From Streptomyces sp. NBC_00683 (lineage in GTDB: Bacteria > Actinomycetota > Actinomycetes > Streptomycetales > Streptomycetaceae): 64,000 nucleotides of DNA. Below, piece after piece: positions 41,973-52,772 of this stretch (its first letter is position 1; every line of letters begins with the position of its first letter). Both the position numbers and the translations under genes were made by a program. The notes below the pieces were generated by a model that had not been told where the DNA came from, made no database searches, and was given only the letters and a program-made list of their open reading frames with translations. Where the stretch lies: contig NZ_CP109013.1 in NCBI RefSeq assembly GCF_036226745.1, positions 5,022,001-5,086,000 on the forward strand, written 5' to 3'.

Positions 41973-42845
41973 GTGAGCACCACAGAGCCCGACGCCCTCC
42001 TGGGCCCCGCAGACATCCGCGAGCTGGCCGCAGCACTGGGCGTACGCCCCACGAAGCAGCGCGGCCAGAACTTCGTCATCGACGCCAACACGGTCCGCAG
42101 GATCGTCCGGACCGCCGAGGTGCGGCCCGACGACGTGGTGGTCGAGGTCGGGCCCGGCCTGGGCTCCCTGACCCTGGCCCTGCTGGAGGCGGCCGACCGG
42201 GTCGTCGCCGTCGAGATCGACGACGTGCTCGCGGGCGCGCTGCCGGCCACCGTCGCGGCCCGGCTCCCGGGGCGGGCCGACCGCTTCGCACTGGTCCACT
42301 CGGACGCGATGCTCGTGACGGAACTGCCCGGCCCCGCGCCCACCGCGCTGGTCGCGAACCTTCCGTACAACGTCGCCGTACCGGTCCTGCTCACCATGCT
42401 GGAGCGCTTCCCCACCATCGAGCGGACGCTCGTGATGGTGCAGGCCGAGGTCGCCGACCGGCTGGCCGCCGGACCGGGCAACAAGGTCTACGGAGTGCCG
42501 TCGGTCAAGGCCAACTGGTACGCCCACGTCAAGCGCGCCGGATCCATCGGGCGCACGGTCTTCTGGCCCGCGCCGAACGTCGACTCGGGGCTGGTCTCCC
42601 TGGTGCGGCGGACCGAGCCGATCAGGACCACGGCGAGCAGGGCCGAGGTGTTCGCCGTCGTCGACGCCGCCTTCGCCCAGCGCCGCAAGACACTGCGCGC
42701 GGCCCTCGCCGGGTGGGCGGGCTCCGCGCCCGCCGCCGAGGCCGCCCTGGTCGCCGCGGGAGTCTCACCGCAGGCACGCGGCGAGGCGCTGACGGTCGAG
42801 GAGTTCGCCGCCATCGCCGAGAACAGGCCGGAGCCCTCCGCATGA
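41973..42845 (+). CDS. rsmA: 16S rRNA (adenine-1518/1519-N6)-dimethyltransferase
   Basis: KsgA/RsmA adds four methyl groups to two adenines in helix 45 of 16S rRNA, a late step of 30S assembly. The 290-aa protein shows [28 protein letters not shown] (SAM motif I), VVAVEIDD, the catalytic NLPYNVA (motif IV, N-L-P-Y) and [12 protein letters not shown]. The start is GTG 41973. Its stop overlaps the ispE ATG, the usual ksgA-ispE coupling of Actinobacteria. Confidence 0.95.
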   Translation: MSTTEPDALLGPADIRELAAALGVRPTKQRGQNFVIDANTVRRIVRTAEVRPDDVVVEVGPGLGSLTLALLEAADRVVAVEIDDVLAGALPATVAARLPGRADRFALVHSDAMLVTELPGPAPTALVANLPYNVAVPVLLTMLERFPTIERTLVMVQAEVADRLAAGPGNKVYGVPSVKANWYAHVKRAGSIGRTVFWPAPNVDSGLVSLVRRTEPIRTTASRAEVFAVVDAAFAQRRKTLRAALAGWAGSAPAAEAALVAAGVSPQARGEALTVEEFAAIAENRPEPSA

Positions 42846-43747
42846 CCCGCAGCGTCACCGTCCGCGTCCCCGCCAAGGTCAACGCGCAGCTCGCGGTGGG
42901 CGCGGCGCGCCCCGACGGCTTCCACGACCTGGCCAATGTCTTCCTCGCCGTCGGCCTGTACGACGAGGTCACCGTCACCCGCGCCGAAGCCCTGCGCGTC
43001 ACCTGCTCGGGCCCCGACGCCGCCCAGGTACCGCTCGACGCCACCAACCTCGCGGCCCGTGCCGCGATCGCCCTGGCCGAACGGCACGGCATCGCCCCCG
43101 ATGTGCACATCCACATCGCCAAGGACATCCCCGTCGCGGGCGGCATGGCGGGCGGCAGCGCCGACGGGGCAGCCGCCCTGCTGGCCTGCGACGCCCTGTG
43201 GTCCACCGGCTCGACCCGGGAGGAGCTGCTCGCCATCTGCGCCGAACTGGGCAGCGACGTGCCGTTCAGCCTGGTCGGCGGGGCGGCCCTCGGGGTCGGG
43301 CGCGGTGAACAGCTGACCCCCGTCGACGTCGGCGGCACCTTCCACTGGGTCTTCGCGGTGGCCGACGGCGGACTCTCCACCCCCGCTGTGTACGGCGAGT
43401 TCGACCGGCTCACCGCCGGTACGCAGGTGCCCGGGCCGACGGCGTCGGCCGCGCTCCTCGACGCGCTGCGCGCCGGGGACTCCGCCGCGCTCGCCGGCGC
43501 CCTGAGCAACGACCTCCAGGCCGCCGCGCTCTCACTGCGGCCGTCGCTGGCCGACACCCTGGCGGCGGGCACCGCCGCGGGCGCCCTGGCCGCGCTGGTC
43601 TCGGGTTCCGGGCCGACCACCGCGTTCCTGGTGGCGGACGCGGGGTCCGCGGAGAAGGTGGCCGACGCGCTGCTGACGTCGGGCACCTGCCGCAGCGCCC
43701 GGGCCGCTGTGTCCCCGGCACCGGGGGCATCGGTTCAACGGCCGTAG
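42842..43747 (+). CDS. ispE: 4-diphosphocytidyl-2-C-methyl-D-erythritol kinase
   Basis: GHMP kinase of the MEP isoprenoid pathway (301 aa). Seen: [20 protein letters not shown] near the N-terminus (Lys and Asn of the substrate site), the ATP-binding [17 protein letters not shown], and [13 protein letters not shown] near the C-terminus. The start is ATG 42842, overlapping rsmA by ATGA. The last codons and stop lie in a 9-bp tandem repeat (43741-43776), so the exact C-terminus could vary between strains. Confidence 0.95.
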   Translation: MTRSVTVRVPAKVNAQLAVGAARPDGFHDLANVFLAVGLYDEVTVTRAEALRVTCSGPDAAQVPLDATNLAARAAIALAERHGIAPDVHIHIAKDIPVAGGMAGGSADGAAALLACDALWSTGSTREELLAICAELGSDVPFSLVGGAALGVGRGEQLTPVDVGGTFHWVFAVADGGLSTPAVYGEFDRLTAGTQVPGPTASAALLDALRAGDSAALAGALSNDLQAAALSLRPSLADTLAAGTAAGALAALVSGSGPTTAFLVADAGSAEKVADALLTSGTCRSARAAVSPAPGASVQRP

Positions 43748-43776
43748 CGGCCGTAGCGGCCGTAGCGGCCGTAGCG
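43741..43776. repeat. Tandem repeat (GCCGTAGCG)x4 across the ispE stop codon
   Basis: Four perfect copies of GCCGTAGCG from 43741 to 43776, then GCAGGAGCG. The ispE stop TAG is in the first copy, and every copy repeats that stop in the same frame, so a change in copy number would not alter the protein. Confidence 0.95.
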
Positions 43777-43823
43777 GCAGGAGCGGCAGCGGCGGCACGG
43801 GCCGCCGCGTCGCCGCCCGCCCG

Positions 43824-44477
43824 TCAGCCGAGCTTCAGGGTCTTCTTCGCCAGCTCGTACGCCGGAAGCATCTGCTGGTGCTCCTCGGAGTCCAGCCCGC
43901 CCAGGTGCACAACGACCGGGCCCTCGGGTGTGGAGACCGCGAAGGCGCGCTCGGTCTTCGGCTCGTCCACTAGCTCGCTGTTCACCGTGTAACCGACCTC
44001 GGCGGCGGCCAGGGAACCGGCCTTCGCCTGCGTGTACGTCGCCTCGGCCGCGTTCGGGTCGGCCGCCACGAACGCCTCCAGCACCTTCCGCGGGTCGCCG
44101 TCGGAGGGCTTGCCCTGCCAGACCCGGAGGTAGCCGATGTTCCCCGCCGGCTTCGCGTCGATCTCGCAGACCATGGTGACGGGGCCCTGTTCACCCAGCG
44201 CCGCCAGGTCGGAGCCGGGCTCGACCTCGACGGCCGCCGGCTTCCAGTCCGCGGCGAGGTCGAAGGTGACGGGCAGCGCGCAGGGCGAGCCGGCGCCGCC
44301 GAGAGTCATGCCCTTGGCGACGGGCTTCGCCGCATCCGTGCCGCCGCTGTCCGCCGAGTCCGTCGCCCCGCTCACCGGCTCCGTCCCGGACGTGCCGCTG
44401 CCGGACGACGAACAGCCGGCCAGTGCCACCGCCGCCAGGACCGCCGGAATCAGCGTCCGTACCCCACCGCGCATCAT
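43824..44477 (-). CDS. Putative lipoprotein
   Basis: 217-aa exported protein: signal peptide with lipobox LAGC (VLAAVALAGCSSSGSGTSGT, Cys at about residue 22), a Ser/Gly/Thr linker of about 30 residues and a 150-residue domain with two further cysteines (SPCALPV and MVCEID) that probably pair. The mature part resembles uncharacterised Streptomyces lipoproteins found near this locus (recalled); the function is unknown. The start is ATG 44477 (or 44474), and the ABC-F gene is divergent with 158 bp between. Confidence 0.75.
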   Translation of the reverse strand: MMRGGVRTLIPAVLAAVALAGCSSSGSGTSGTEPVSGATDSADSGGTDAAKPVAKGMTLGGAGSPCALPVTFDLAADWKPAAVEVEPGSDLAALGEQGPVTMVCEIDAKPAGNIGYLRVWQGKPSDGDPRKVLEAFVAADPNAAEATYTQAKAGSLAAAEVGYTVNSELVDEPKTERAFAVSTPEGPVVVHLGGLDSEEHQQMLPAYELAKKTLKLG

Positions 44478-44635
44478 GAAGTCCCCACCCCAGAGATGAT
44501 CCGAACCGCTCCGACCAGGGGTTCTGTCCCATGATCGATCGCCGCACGCTATCGCACCTCCCGCGGCGACTACCCTGGGACGTCGAGCGTACGTAGAGCG
44601 GTCCCCGACGCTGGGATCCCCGAAACAGGAGTGAA

Positions 44636-46447
<1,812 letters not shown>

Positions 46448-46507
46448 CCGCTGGGGCACGGCGGGAGGTGCACCGCAGGTGGGGCGGCAGCGGCGCGTGG
46501 GGCTGAT

Positions 46508-46525
46508 GGTAGAAAGAAGGCCCGC
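46508..46525 (+). promoter_or_regulatory. Shared upstream word GGTAGAAAGAAGGCCCGC
   Basis: This 18-bp word (46508-46525) recurs as GGTACAAAGAAGCCCCGC at 48526-48543, i.e. 16 of 18 bases, before the first and second of the three paralogous propeller genes but not clearly before the third. It is a candidate common promoter or regulator site; the spacing to the start differs (54 and 127 bp). Confidence 0.45.
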
Positions 46526-46578
46526 GCGAATCGTTGTGACCTTGCGGTAGACGTACCGCTCGAAGGGGGACGTGCCGA

Positions 46579-48312
46579 ATGACCCAGCCGCCCGGCCAGC
46601 AACCGCCGCAGGGGGGCTTCGGGGCACCGTACGATCCCCCGTCGGCGTCCGCTCCGGGGTACGGCTACCCGCCCGCAGCGGGCGCACCGGGTGCGCAGCC
46701 GGGGCCTTATGCCCAGCCAGGCCCCTACGCCCAGCAGCCGGGGCCGTACGGGCAGCAGCCGGGGCCGTACGGGCAGCAGCCGGGGCCTTATGCCCAGCCA
46801 GGCCCCTACGCCCAGCAGCCCGGACCGTACCCGCAGCCCTCCGGGCCGGGCGTCGGCGGATCCGGGTCCGGGCGCGGGCCGTCCAAGGGCAGGCCCGCGC
46901 TGATCATCGGGGCCGTGCTCGCCGTCCTGCTGCTCGTCGGCGGAGGCGTCTGGTTCGCCACGAGCGGCGACGGCGGGAGCGGCAAGCAGCCCGTCTCGGG
47001 CGGCGGCACCGGGAAGCCGAGCGGTTCGCCCACGACGGGCAAGGAGGACGGGAAGAGCGACGCTCCGACCGCCGCCGGCCTCAACGCCAAGCGCAAGCCC
47101 GGCGAGGCGAAGGTGCTGTGGCTCCGGGAGAGCGGGATCGACCTTCCGCAGTACGGGGACGAGCAGTACGGCCCCTGGTTCGCGGGCGACACGGTCGTCA
47201 AAGCCATCTTCCGCTCCGTCTCCGGCTATTCGGTGGCCGACGGGTCCGAGAAGTGGACCCTGAAGCTGCCCACCGATCTCTGCGCGGCACCGACGCTGCC
47301 CACCGCCGACGGCAAGATCGTCGTCGGCATCGAGGACAACGTCTCGGAGCAGGAGGCGGAGTGCTCGGTCCTGCAGATGATCGACCTGCGCACCGGCAAG
47401 GCGGGCTGGAAGAAGACCGTCGACCGCACCGACATCCAGGACGGGCTGTCGCACGTCGCTATGTCGGTCAACGGGGACACGGTGACCTTCGGGCGGACCG
47501 GCAACACCGACGCGTTCCGGATCAGTGACGGCAAGAAGGTGTTCGGCAAGCGGGAGGGCCTCTGCCAGCCGTTCGCCTTCACGAGCGGCCCCCGGATGAT
47601 CGCCGCCGTCAGCTGCCAGGCCGGGCCCGTCGACCCCGTACGGCAGCAGGTCCAGGAGGTCGACCCGGCCACCGGAGCAGCGAAATGGACGTACGAGGCG
47701 AAGGCGGGCTGGAAGGTCGCGCACGTGTACTCGTCGAGTCCGCTCGTCATCTCGGTCAAGAAGGACGAGCAGTGGGCGGTCGTCATCCTGAACGAGGACG
47801 GTACCTACCGATCCCAACTGGTCGCCGGCACCGAGGACTACACCGCGAGGTGCACCGAGGAGTCCGTGGAGGAGGGCAGCAACCTCGACAGCTGCGTCGG
47901 GGTCGCGGCCGACAAGGAGAGGCTCTACCTGTCGACCGAGTCCCTGAGCACCGCGAAGGCGATGACCAACGAGGTCGTCGCCTTCGACCTGGCCACCGGC
48001 CGGACCGTGTGGCAGGCGCCCGCGCCTGCCAACCAGGTCATGTGGCCGCTGCGCATGGAGGGCACCGACGTACTGGTCCATGTGAGGGCCTCGTACAGCA
48101 AGGGCGGCGGGCTCGCCCTGATCCCGCCGACCGGGGGAGAACCCAGGACCCTGCTGAAGCACCCGGCGTCGGGAGCCGCGACGGAGTCCCTGATCTTCGC
48201 GCCGAAGGCCGCTTACGCGGGGGGCCGTTCCTTCGTCCTGCCGAGCCGGATCAGCTCGGACGAGGACGAGGAGGAAAAGGCGATGACGGCCCTCATGGTC
48301 TTCGGTAAGTGA
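46579..48312 (+). CDS. Membrane-anchored PQQ-type beta-propeller protein (paralogue 1)
   Basis: 577-aa protein. N-terminal cytoplasmic low-complexity region of about 95 residues built from short PGPYAQQ/PGPYGQQ repeats, then one membrane segment (PALIIGAVLAVLLLVGGGVW), a Gly/Ser/Thr linker and an extracellular PQQ-like beta-propeller of about 400 residues (VADGSEKWTLKLP, DLRTGKAGWKKTV, DPATGAAKWTYEA and similar blades). Without PQQ ligands recognisable it is probably a binding or scaffold domain. The start is ATG 46579. It is the first of three tandem copies. Similar proteins in Streptomyces have no assigned role. Confidence 0.82.
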   Translation: MTQPPGQQPPQGGFGAPYDPPSASAPGYGYPPAAGAPGAQPGPYAQPGPYAQQPGPYGQQPGPYGQQPGPYAQPGPYAQQPGPYPQPSGPGVGGSGSGRGPSKGRPALIIGAVLAVLLLVGGGVWFATSGDGGSGKQPVSGGGTGKPSGSPTTGKEDGKSDAPTAAGLNAKRKPGEAKVLWLRESGIDLPQYGDEQYGPWFAGDTVVKAIFRSVSGYSVADGSEKWTLKLPTDLCAAPTLPTADGKIVVGIEDNVSEQEAECSVLQMIDLRTGKAGWKKTVDRTDIQDGLSHVAMSVNGDTVTFGRTGNTDAFRISDGKKVFGKREGLCQPFAFTSGPRMIAAVSCQAGPVDPVRQQVQEVDPATGAAKWTYEAKAGWKVAHVYSSSPLVISVKKDEQWAVVILNEDGTYRSQLVAGTEDYTARCTEESVEEGSNLDSCVGVAADKERLYLSTESLSTAKAMTNEVVAFDLATGRTVWQAPAPANQVMWPLRMEGTDVLVHVRASYSKGGGLALIPPTGGEPRTLLKHPASGAATESLIFAPKAAYAGGRSFVLPSRISSDEDEEEKAMTALMVFGK

Positions 48313-48669
48313 GGGTTCCGTGTGCGCGCCGGGCCGGGGCGTCACGCAGCGGCACCGCGCAAAAAGTGCAGGGTCCGTGAAAGGCGCCCGCTACGGGGCA
48401 AGTTGACGCAACGTCTGTGACGCCTGCCCCGAACGGCCCGGGCAGGCGCGTAACGGCGGCATCACGGGCCGGTTCTCCCTTGGGAACAGGGGGTGGACCG
48501 ATCCCCTGTTCGATGTCTTGCGGGTGGTACAAAGAAGCCCCGCTCGACTGTCGTAACGCCGCGGAAGCCATGCCCGATTCGCTCCTTTCCGAGGGGAATT
48601 CAGCCCAGCGGAATCGCGGGGGAGAACGAACCGGACACCGGACCGCACCGCACGAAGGGGGACGTGCTG
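48313..48669. other. Leader region between propeller paralogues 1 and 2
   Basis: 357 bp without a gene. It holds a hairpin at 48421-48448 (CGCCTGCCC/GGGCAGGCG, 10-nt loop, probable terminator of paralogue 1), a perfect 9-bp inverted repeat GAACAGGGG/CCCCTGTTC at 48484-48511, and the shared word GGTACAAAGAAGCCCCGC at 48526-48543. The last two look like the promoter region of paralogue 2. Confidence 0.6.
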
Positions 48670-50565
48670 ATGACCCAGCCGCCCAGCCAGCAACCGCCGC
48701 AGGGAGGCTTCGGGGCTCCGCAGGAGCCGCCGCAGGGAACTCCTCAGCCGCCCCAGAACCAGCCGTCCCCGCCCCAGACACCGCCGCCCGCCGCCCCGCC
48801 GCAGATGCCGCCGGCCCCTCCGCAGACGCCGCCCCCGGGCGGACAGGGCTACGGCTACCCGCAGGCACCGGCCGGCGGCGCCCCCGGCTACGGCTACCCG
48901 CAGGCGCCTGGCCAGGCCCCGGGCCCGTACGCCCAGCAGCCCGGCCCGTACGACGCGCAGTCCGGGCCGTACGCCCAGCAGCCCGGCCCCTACGGCCAGC
49001 AGCCCGGCCCGTACGGTCAGCAGGCGGGCCCGTACGGCCAGCCGACGCAGCCCGGCGGCTACGGCTACCCGCAGCAGCAGTACCCCGGCGCGCCCGCCCC
49101 CGGCGGCTCCGGCGGCAACCCCTTCAAGGGCAAGCCCGCGATGATCATCGGCGCGGCCGTGGCCGCACTGCTGGTCGTCGGCGGCGGCGTCTGGTTCGCC
49201 ACGAGCGGCAGCGACGACGACAAGAAGCCCGTCGCCAAGGAGAGCACCGGGCCCGCCGGGCCGACCGACTCGCCCACCGTCGACGAGGGTGACGGCAACG
49301 GCGACGGCCGCGAGGTCGACGACGACCTGAACGCCGGGCGCAAGCCCGGCGAGGCGAAGGTCCTGTGGCTGACGACGAACGACGTCGACCTCCCGCGCAA
49401 CGGCGCTGACGTGTACGGCCCGTGGATCGTCGGCGACACGGTCGTCAAGGGCATGTACCGCACGGTCTCCGGCTACTCGGCCGCCGACGGCAAGCAGAAG
49501 TGGACCCTTCCGCTGCCCGCCGACATGTGCGCGGCGCCCGGCACGGCCACCACCGACGGCAAGATCGTCATCGGCGTGAAGAACGGCACCACGGACAAGG
49601 CGGACTGCTCGGTCCTGCAGATGATCGACCTCAACACCGGCAAGCCCGGCTGGAAGAAGACGATCACCAAGAACAGCACGTGGGACCTCATGTCCGACAT
49701 CGGCCTGGCGATCAGCGGTGACACCGTGACCGTCGGCCGCACCAGCAACTCCAACGGCTACCGGGTCAGCGACGGCAAGGAGCTGTTCGGCAAGCAGGCG
49801 GGCAACTGCCAGCCGTTCGCGTTCGCCGGCGGCCCCAAGCTGATCGCGGCGTCCAGCTGCCGCACCGAGGACCTGGACAACCCGCAGCACCAGGTCCAGG
49901 AGATCGACCCGGCCACCGGGAAGCCCAAGTGGACCTACAAGCCCCAGCGCGGCTGGGAGATCGACAAGGTCTACTCGGTGAGCCCGCTCGTCGTCTCGCT
50001 GACCCAGCGGAAGGAGAAGAAGTGGTCCATCCTCGCCATCAAGGAGAACGGCACGCTCCGTTCCCAGCTGGTCGGCGACAAGGAGGACAAGTTCTCCGTC
50101 GACTGCGGCCACGACTTCGCGATCTTCGGTGAGCAGCTCGAGGGCTGCACCGGTGTCGCCGCCGACGCCAACACCTTCTACATGGCGACCGAGGACGACA
50201 CCAGCGGCACGAGCCGCACCAACAAGGTCGTCGCGTTCAACCTGAACACCGGCAAGCCCAAGTGGAAGGCGGCTGCTCCCGCCGAGCGCGTCATGAAGCC
50301 ACTGCGCATGGAGGGCGGCAACGTGCTGCTCTACCTGGAGGCCACGTACGACAAGGGCGGGGCGATCGCGACGCTCGCACCGGCCGGCGGCGCGCCCAAG
50401 GTGGTGCTGAAGCACCCGGACTCGACGACCCGGATCGAGAGTTCCTTCTTCACGTCGAAGATCGCCTACGCGGGCGGCCGTTCCTTCATCGTCAGCGGAC
50501 GCGTCAGCGCCTCGAACGACGAGGAGGAGAAGGCCCAGAAGACGATGATGGCCTTCGGCAAGTGA
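48670..50565 (+). CDS. Membrane-anchored PQQ-type beta-propeller protein (paralogue 2)
   Basis: 631-aa paralogue with the same plan as paralogue 1: Pro/Gln/Gly-rich N-terminus with PGPYAQQ-type repeats (longer here, about 155 residues), a membrane segment (AMIIGAAVAALLVVGGGVW), a charged linker and a propeller whose blades closely match paralogue 1 (e.g. AGRKPGEAKVLWL, CSVLQMIDLNTGKPGWKKT, KHPDSTTRIESSFF). The start is ATG 48670 (MTQPPSQQPPQGGFGAP), the same N-terminus as both paralogues; the frame extends upstream to 48493 without merit. It ends 85 bp before paralogue 3. Confidence 0.82.
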   Translation: MTQPPSQQPPQGGFGAPQEPPQGTPQPPQNQPSPPQTPPPAAPPQMPPAPPQTPPPGGQGYGYPQAPAGGAPGYGYPQAPGQAPGPYAQQPGPYDAQSGPYAQQPGPYGQQPGPYGQQAGPYGQPTQPGGYGYPQQQYPGAPAPGGSGGNPFKGKPAMIIGAAVAALLVVGGGVWFATSGSDDDKKPVAKESTGPAGPTDSPTVDEGDGNGDGREVDDDLNAGRKPGEAKVLWLTTNDVDLPRNGADVYGPWIVGDTVVKGMYRTVSGYSAADGKQKWTLPLPADMCAAPGTATTDGKIVIGVKNGTTDKADCSVLQMIDLNTGKPGWKKTITKNSTWDLMSDIGLAISGDTVTVGRTSNSNGYRVSDGKELFGKQAGNCQPFAFAGGPKLIAASSCRTEDLDNPQHQVQEIDPATGKPKWTYKPQRGWEIDKVYSVSPLVVSLTQRKEKKWSILAIKENGTLRSQLVGDKEDKFSVDCGHDFAIFGEQLEGCTGVAADANTFYMATEDDTSGTSRTNKVVAFNLNTGKPKWKAAAPAERVMKPLRMEGGNVLLYLEATYDKGGAIATLAPAGGAPKVVLKHPDSTTRIESSFFTSKIAYAGGRSFIVSGRVSASNDEEEKAQKTMMAFGK

Positions 50566-50650
50566 CGGACCACGACGGCATCCGAGGGACCCGGCCCCTC
50601 CGCCGCACCCGCAGCCCCCTCTCCACAGACTCCTCAGAGGTACGTACGCC

Positions 50651-52552
50651 ATGACGCAGCCGCCCCAGCCGCCCAACGAGCCGCCCCAGGGCGGATTCGG
50701 CGCCCCGCAGGACCCGCCTCCCGGCGGATTCGGCGCGCCGACGCCGCCCCCCTCCGACGGCTTCTCCAAGCAGCCCCCGGCCGCACCGCCGGCCGCACCG
50801 CCGACCCCGCCCGCCGGTGGCTACGGAAGCCCGCCGCCCCCGCCCGCCGGTGGCTACGGTGCTCCGCAGCCGCCCCCCGGTGGCTACGGCACCCCCCAGA
50901 CGCCGCCCGGCCAGCCGCCGCAGAACCCCGCGTACGGCTATCCGCAGGCCCCGCCGCCGGGACAGCCCGGGTACGGCTTCCCGCAGGGACCGCCGCCCGG
51001 ACAGCCCGGCATGCCCCCGCAGCAGGGGTACGGCTACCCGACCGCGCCGATGCAGCCGCAGTACCTGGCACCGCAGCCGGGCGGCAACGGAGGCAAGAAG
51101 TTCAGCACCCAGATGCAGATCATCGTCGCGGCGGTCGTCGCCGTGGTGCTGATCGTCGGCGGCGGAGTCATCTACGCCTCCAGCAGCGGTGACGACGGCG
51201 GCAAGAAGGACGAGGCGTCCTCGGCCGGCACCAACGGCGGCGAGGGCAAGGGCGGCGAAGGCAGCGGACTCGGCGGCGGAAGCGAGAAGGCGCCGGCCGA
51301 CATCAAGTCCAAGGTCGGCTTCCAGCTTCCCCAGCCGAAGGTCACGGACACCACCACGGTCACGGGCTCCTGGCTCACCGACAAGGCGTTCGTGAAGACC
51401 GGTGTGTACGAGATCGCCGGCTACGACCCGGCCAAGGGCACCAAGCTCTGGTCCATCCCGCTGCCCGGCCAGCTCTGCGCCGCCTCCCGGCACATGAGCA
51501 AGGACTTCAAGACGGCCATCGTCTTCGAGGAGGGCAAGCCGACCAAGGCGGACAAGTACCCGTCGTGCAACCAGGTCGGCGCCCTCGACCTGAACACCGG
51601 CAAGCTGATGTGGAGCAAGTCGGTCACCTCCAGCTCCAGCGGTGACGAGCCCATCAGGTTCAGCGAGGTCACGCTCAGCGGGACCACGGTCGCCGCCGGC
51701 GGCACGAGCGGCGGCGCGGCGTTCAACCTCGCCACCGGCGCGGAGCTGTGGAGGCCGAAGACCGACACCAACGGCTGCTACGACAAGGGGTACGGCGGCG
51801 GCGAGGCCCTCGCCGTGGTCCGCAAGTGCGGTACCTACGACGCGCCGCAGCTCACCATCCAGGCGCTGAACCCGGCCACGGGTGCCCCGCTGTCCTCGTA
51901 CAACATGCCGGCCGGTGTGGAGTACGCGAGCATCGTCTCCACCAAGCCGCTCGTCGTCGCGGCCGACGTCGGCGACACCGCCGGTGACGGCAGCGGGATC
52001 TCGGACTTCTTCTCCATCAACGCGGCCACCGGCAAGCTGATCGTCCGGATCTCTGCCGACGCGGACAAGTACGCGGGCCGCTGCGGCTCCACCGAGGTCG
52101 AGACGTGCCAGTCCCTGGCCGTCGGCGGCAACAAGCTCTACGTGCCGACCGAGGAGCACGAGGGCGGCGGCGAGTACGGCGACACGAACGAGATCGTCGC
52201 CTTCGACCTGGCCACCGGCAAGCTCGTCGGCGGCAAGGCGGACGCGGGCGACCGCTACACGCTGACCCCGCTGCGCATGGACGGCACCAACGTCATCGCG
52301 TACAAGGAGCCCCCGTACGACAAGGGCGGCCAGATCGTCTCCATCGACGGCTCCACCTTCAAGGAGACCGTGCTGATGGAGAACCCGAGCGACGAGGCGG
52401 TGCGCGACGCGGAGACCGGGTTCAGCGGGTACTACGCCGAGTACATCTACGACAAGGGCCGGCTGTTCATCTCCGAGAAGATGATCAGTGAGCCCCGCGA
52501 GAGCACGCTGGACGACAAGCAGTACCTCGTCGTCAGCTTCACCACCGGCTGA
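50651..52552 (+). CDS. Membrane-anchored PQQ-type beta-propeller protein (paralogue 3)
   Basis: 633-aa paralogue. The Pro/Gly/Gln-rich N-terminus (about 150 residues) uses a different repeat, PPAGGYG/PPPGQPGYG, in place of PGPYGQQ. A membrane segment follows (IIVAAVVAVVLIVGGGVIYA), then an acidic/Gly linker and the propeller (KGTKLWSIPLP, DLNTGKLMWSKSV, INAATGKLIVRI). It is more diverged from paralogues 1 and 2 than they are from each other. The start is ATG 50651. A hairpin terminator at 52572-52607 ends the cluster. Confidence 0.82.
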   Translation: MTQPPQPPNEPPQGGFGAPQDPPPGGFGAPTPPPSDGFSKQPPAAPPAAPPTPPAGGYGSPPPPPAGGYGAPQPPPGGYGTPQTPPGQPPQNPAYGYPQAPPPGQPGYGFPQGPPPGQPGMPPQQGYGYPTAPMQPQYLAPQPGGNGGKKFSTQMQIIVAAVVAVVLIVGGGVIYASSSGDDGGKKDEASSAGTNGGEGKGGEGSGLGGGSEKAPADIKSKVGFQLPQPKVTDTTTVTGSWLTDKAFVKTGVYEIAGYDPAKGTKLWSIPLPGQLCAASRHMSKDFKTAIVFEEGKPTKADKYPSCNQVGALDLNTGKLMWSKSVTSSSSGDEPIRFSEVTLSGTTVAAGGTSGGAAFNLATGAELWRPKTDTNGCYDKGYGGGEALAVVRKCGTYDAPQLTIQALNPATGAPLSSYNMPAGVEYASIVSTKPLVVAADVGDTAGDGSGISDFFSINAATGKLIVRISADADKYAGRCGSTEVETCQSLAVGGNKLYVPTEEHEGGGEYGDTNEIVAFDLATGKLVGGKADAGDRYTLTPLRMDGTNVIAYKEPPYDKGGQIVSIDGSTFKETVLMENPSDEAVRDAETGFSGYYAEYIYDKGRLFISEKMISEPRESTLDDKQYLVVSFTTG

Positions 52553-52571
52553 CCCGTCCGCGGGTGAGCAG

Positions 52572-52615
52572 CGGCCCTGTCGGTTGATCATTCAGCCGGC
52601 AGGGCCGATCGTTTT
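52572..52615 (+). terminator. Terminator of the propeller cluster
   Basis: CGGCCCTGTCGG (52572-52583) pairs with CCGGCAGGGCCG (52596-52607) over 12 bp with one wobble, a 12-nt loop, then ATCGTTTT. Confidence 0.8.
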
Positions 52616-52772
52616 CCGTCCGGCAAGTAGCCCTGAATGACGCAGAATTCGGCATTCTGGGGGGCTTCTGCCCTGTAAGGGGCGCGCCACGTCGAACAAG
52701 CGTGTAGCTTGCCGGGTCAGAGGGCCGGGGGGCCTGTTCGAGGGCTATACAGCGGTACATGGGGGTTGCTCG

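Noticed and set aside
43741..43776. CRISPR array
   Set aside because: A 9-bp unit without spacers is a simple tandem repeat.
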